Shown: piece by piece, positions 61,715-64,000 of the stretch | How positions within the stretch are numbered: position 1 is the first letter of the stretch | How the letters are laid out: every line of letters starts with the position of its first letter | Source: Bryoerythrophyllum caledonicum | Lineage: Eukaryota > Streptophyta > Bryopsida > Pottiales > Pottiaceae | Length of the DNA: 64,000 nucleotides | Reading direction: 5' to 3' | Assembly (NCBI GenBank): GCA_963971425.1 | Contig: OZ020522.1 | Location: 2,082,168-2,146,167, forward strand | The notes under the pieces: model-generated | The model's database searches: none | What the model saw: only the letters and a program-made list of their open reading frames with translations | Told to the model about the DNA's origin: nothing | Program-made: the position numbers and the translations under genes

Positions 61715-62240
61715 TCAGATAACGTGTCTTTTCCGCACCTCTGAAGAGAAATGTATAGGAAAAGGCCTCTCTTGGCGTAATACCCTCTTTGTGCTCGATA
61801 ATTGTCGTGAAGAAAAGCATGACTTCCGTTCGGGAGGGATTCTTTTGATGAGGAACCGTGAGTCCCGCTTGGAAGTGCGTTTTGTTGAGAGAGCGTCGTT
61901 CATCTGAATGGGCCGGCCAACAGAGCAGGTATTATATATATTAGGGAGAGACGTGCCCGTGGGAACCTCACCAAAAATGAGGGATCTGACAAAGAGGGCA
62001 AGGGCGGGAGTGTTCTTTTTAGGATCCAACAACCATCCCCCCTCACTACTACGAACAACGTCATTTTTCATTCCGCACTACAAGGAACCCTGTCGTTATC
62101 CATTCAAAAGTGTCGCTCTTCGCTCACTAAGTGTGGCTCTTCGCTCACTGAAAAATCGGAAAAGCGTTTACTTTTTTGTCCTATGTGACCTAATTGACTC
62201 CCCGCTCAAGAAAATTCTTAAAATGGTAAATGAAAAACGA
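61715..62240. other. Segment of differing composition, origin unclear
   Basis: The stretch is less AT-rich and carries a 118-codon minus frame (MKNDVVRSSEGGWLLDPKKN) and a 115-codon + frame. Its texture (GGGCCGGCCAACAGAGCAGG; GTGTCGCTCTTCGCTCACTA then a near repeat) recalls plant mitochondrial intergenic DNA, but I cannot prove it. Confidence 0.25.
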
Positions 62241-62403
62241 CAGGGTTGGTTGTAGTGCTTGACTCAGCAGCGAAAACTGAGTTCTTATACAGCTGCAAAT
62301 CTACCGTTGAGCTCACGCAGGAATCAAGGTCTAAACTCCTCTTTGGAAATTGTTCATTGTCACCTCCTAGCTTTGAAGAGTTTCTCCCATCCGTCCTTGA
62401 GAT

Positions 62404-62889
62404 TTGGGCTGCAATAACAAGGGGACCGAATTTGATCTAGACTTTAATAGCAATGTGAATGGAGATAGTGAACCTCATTGCGGTGGTACAATTCCAAATT
62501 GTACACCGCAAGGCTGCGATGAAGCTCCTGAACTAATCACCTTACAAAATTTGGTTGTAGAAGCCTCTTCCTTGATTCAATGCTCGCATGTTCTGTTATA
62601 ACCATCGTTGTAATCACTTAGGGCACTTCGGTATCACAATTAACGACGTCTGTAGAGCATGTCAACGTTTTGAGAAGCTAGGAATTCAATTCGTGAAGCG
62701 GTATTCTGCTTTAAGCATCACTGGAAATATGACCGATATTTCTGATTTAGAACTTTTGGTTGACGTTACTAGCAGATCATTTCTTCAGAGATGAGTGATG
62801 GGGATCACGTCACTGCAGGAAGGATGAAGGGACTGGCATTCATCAAGGACCCTGATGGATACTGGATTGATTTTAATTATCGACACTGA
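62404..62889 (+). pseudogene. Glyoxalase I (lactoylglutathione lyase) C-terminal relic with introns
   Basis: Three pieces match the C-terminal half of glyoxalase I, which turns the hemithioacetal of methylglyoxal and glutathione into S-lactoylglutathione. Piece one reads NNKGTEFDLDFNSNVNGDSE and ends at 62482. After a 139-bp GT/AG intron, piece two starts at 62622 with GHFGITINDVCRACQRFEKL and GIQFVKR. After a probable intron, piece three reads MKGLAFIKDPDGYWIDFNYR, then His and a stop at about 62889. The zinc ligand regions near THN and WIE-type Glu are altered: WIEI is WIDF here. The N-terminal half was not found, and the segment between pieces two and three lacks the usual PDDGK. I take it as a broken genomic copy. 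Confidence 0.75.
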
Positions 62890-63665
62890 TCACATCACCA
62901 CATTGCTCAATGAAGGCACTATGATCGCCAAATTTAGCACAGGTGAATATACGTGTGTAAGGAGAGCCCTAATGTGACGGCAGTTGCATTTGATGTCCAA
63001 ATTGTAGATCAGTTTTTTCACCAAACGCTTTCAAGTATCTTAGAAGTTCATGTTCCTCGTCTCCGAGCCGCATTCCTGAAAACACCAGGAGTTGGAAGTC
63101 ACTTGCTCACATTCATTGCCACTCTTCAAGGATGTACAGTGCTCTTGTTCCCAGTCCTCTTACACCTACTCTCAGATCAGAGAAAAGAAACCTGCTTGTA
63201 CTGAAAAGATAACCATTTCAAAGAGCTGTAGTATCTCTCCTTTCCATCACTCACAAGTACCAAGGATATGGCCAAACCACCAATCTTTCTAACGATGCTC
63301 ACTCTTGCTCACAAGTCTCTTCTACGTACTCACATATCTCATATCAACAGGAGCATTCTCCGAACCCTTGAGTCACATCCGAAACTTACGTCAAAAGAAC
63401 GACGAAGCCAGAGAACTCTCAGCACACTAGGAGTGGTTTGTTTGATTCCCCTTCACAGCGGTGTCCACTAATACCAAATCTCATACCGAAACCCACATGA
63501 AAGAAAAGAAACTACTGGATTTCTGTAGAGCAGGAGCCATGTCAGGAGAACCAGGTTCAAATGAAAGCTAGAGGTTTTTCTCGAAGGTGAGTTTTGGCAA
63601 CAGCCACCAGTCTTCATCGACGTTTGGTGTAACCCAACCTTCTCCGGGGACATGGGGTAGGGAGT
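62890..63665. other. No gene seen
   Basis: Short frames only. The frame 62953-63204 (VTAVAFDVQIVDQFFHQTLS) has no recognised relative. It may hold the 3' UTR of the minus-strand gene to the right. Confidence 0.35.
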
Positions 63666-63845
63666 TCAGGGGAAGGTTTCGTTCTTATACTTCTGGTGGA
63701 TGAGGAGGTAGAGCAGGAAGCAGACGTAGATAGCCAAACCGCGCAGCAGCGGCGCCGTCTGGAGGCGCGTGGTGAGCAGCAGGAGCGAGAAGATCATCAG
63801 GGCTTGGTAGAATGGCGAAAGGTTTGAGAGCTCCGTCGTGTGAGA
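63666..63845 (-). CDS. Last exon of an unidentified membrane protein (partial)
   Basis: A likely acceptor (TTCCCAG) at 63846-63852 opens a 180-base exon, exactly 60 codons with the stop. It reads SHTTELSNLSPFYQALMIFS, then a hydrophobic segment LLLLTTRLQTAPLLRG, then a second one IYVCFLLYLLIH, and a charged tail QKYKNETFP. Two membrane segments with a short polar end suggest a small multi-pass membrane protein whose remaining exons lie right of the window. I do not recognise the family. Lower AT content than the flanks supports a real exon. Confidence 0.5.
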   Translation of the reverse strand, partial: SHTTELSNLSPFYQALMIFSLLLLTTRLQTAPLLRGLAIYVCFLLYLLIHQKYKNETFP

Positions 63846-64000
63846 CTGGGAATATGATTGTGGGATCAGGTTGCAGCTGCATCTCAGACACTAACTTCTC
63901 GTGCTAAATGTCTAAAGCTTGCGGAGTTTTATTGTAGCAGAAAACTGGAATTCCACAAACACACGTCCGATCTTTCTCGAAAGGTTGCAAAGAGTTTGGA

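Overview
The window looks like nuclear DNA of a land plant or a close streptophyte relative. Three genes with small introns support this: a chloroplast ferredoxin of the FdC2 type (46.9-48.2 kb), a VID27/CYPRO4-like gene (56.1-59.1 kb) and two plant-type histone H2B genes (27.9-28.5 and 36.9-37.5 kb). A plant S-phase histone promoter (octamer, CCAAT, E2F-like site, TATA) stands before each H2B copy. H2B interrupted by an intron and the retroelement-rich background point to a non-seed plant such as a bryophyte, but I cannot name the species. No rRNA, tRNA, CRISPR array or bacterial operon is visible.

Layout. 1-8.7 kb: a minus-strand non-LTR retrotransposon with AP endonuclease, reverse transcriptase and a C-terminal RNase H, broken by frameshifts and an (AT)n tract; an ORF1-like region precedes it. 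8.7-10 kb: G/T-rich repeats, a strong G-quadruplex motif and a 47-bp tandem repeat. 11.2-20.1 kb: a degenerate Ty1/copia element whose two LTRs are about 200 bp long. It is split between integrase and reverse transcriptase by about 4 kb of another retroelement-like insert that carries a 41-42 bp minisatellite. 21.9-25.1 kb: a spliced, apparently damaged minus-strand gene with a DNA N4/N6-methyltransferase-like motif. 25-46 kb: two H2B genes about 9 kb apart, a full-length Tc1/mariner element (29.9-32.5 kb), a PIF/Harbinger-type element (40.5-44.4 kb) and many TTAA-flanked repeats. 46-50 kb: FdC2 and nested TTAA repeats. 50-56 kb: more of these repeats, including a three-level nest. 56-59 kb: the VID27-like gene. 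59-64 kb: a MITE, short tandem repeats, a glyoxalase I relic and the last exon of an unidentified membrane protein.

The cellular genes have unrelated jobs: chromatin packaging in S phase, plastid redox chemistry, and a cytosolic beta-propeller-like protein. I see no shared pathway. The most striking content is the population of TTAA-flanked inverted-repeat elements. They begin CCCCTAAA or CCCTTTAA and sit inside one another, so that empty sites can be read within the window and show duplication of TTAA. That is the hallmark of piggyBac-type transposition, yet the only transposase sharing such ends here is PIF/Harbinger-like. The second unusual item is the methyltransferase-like spliced gene.
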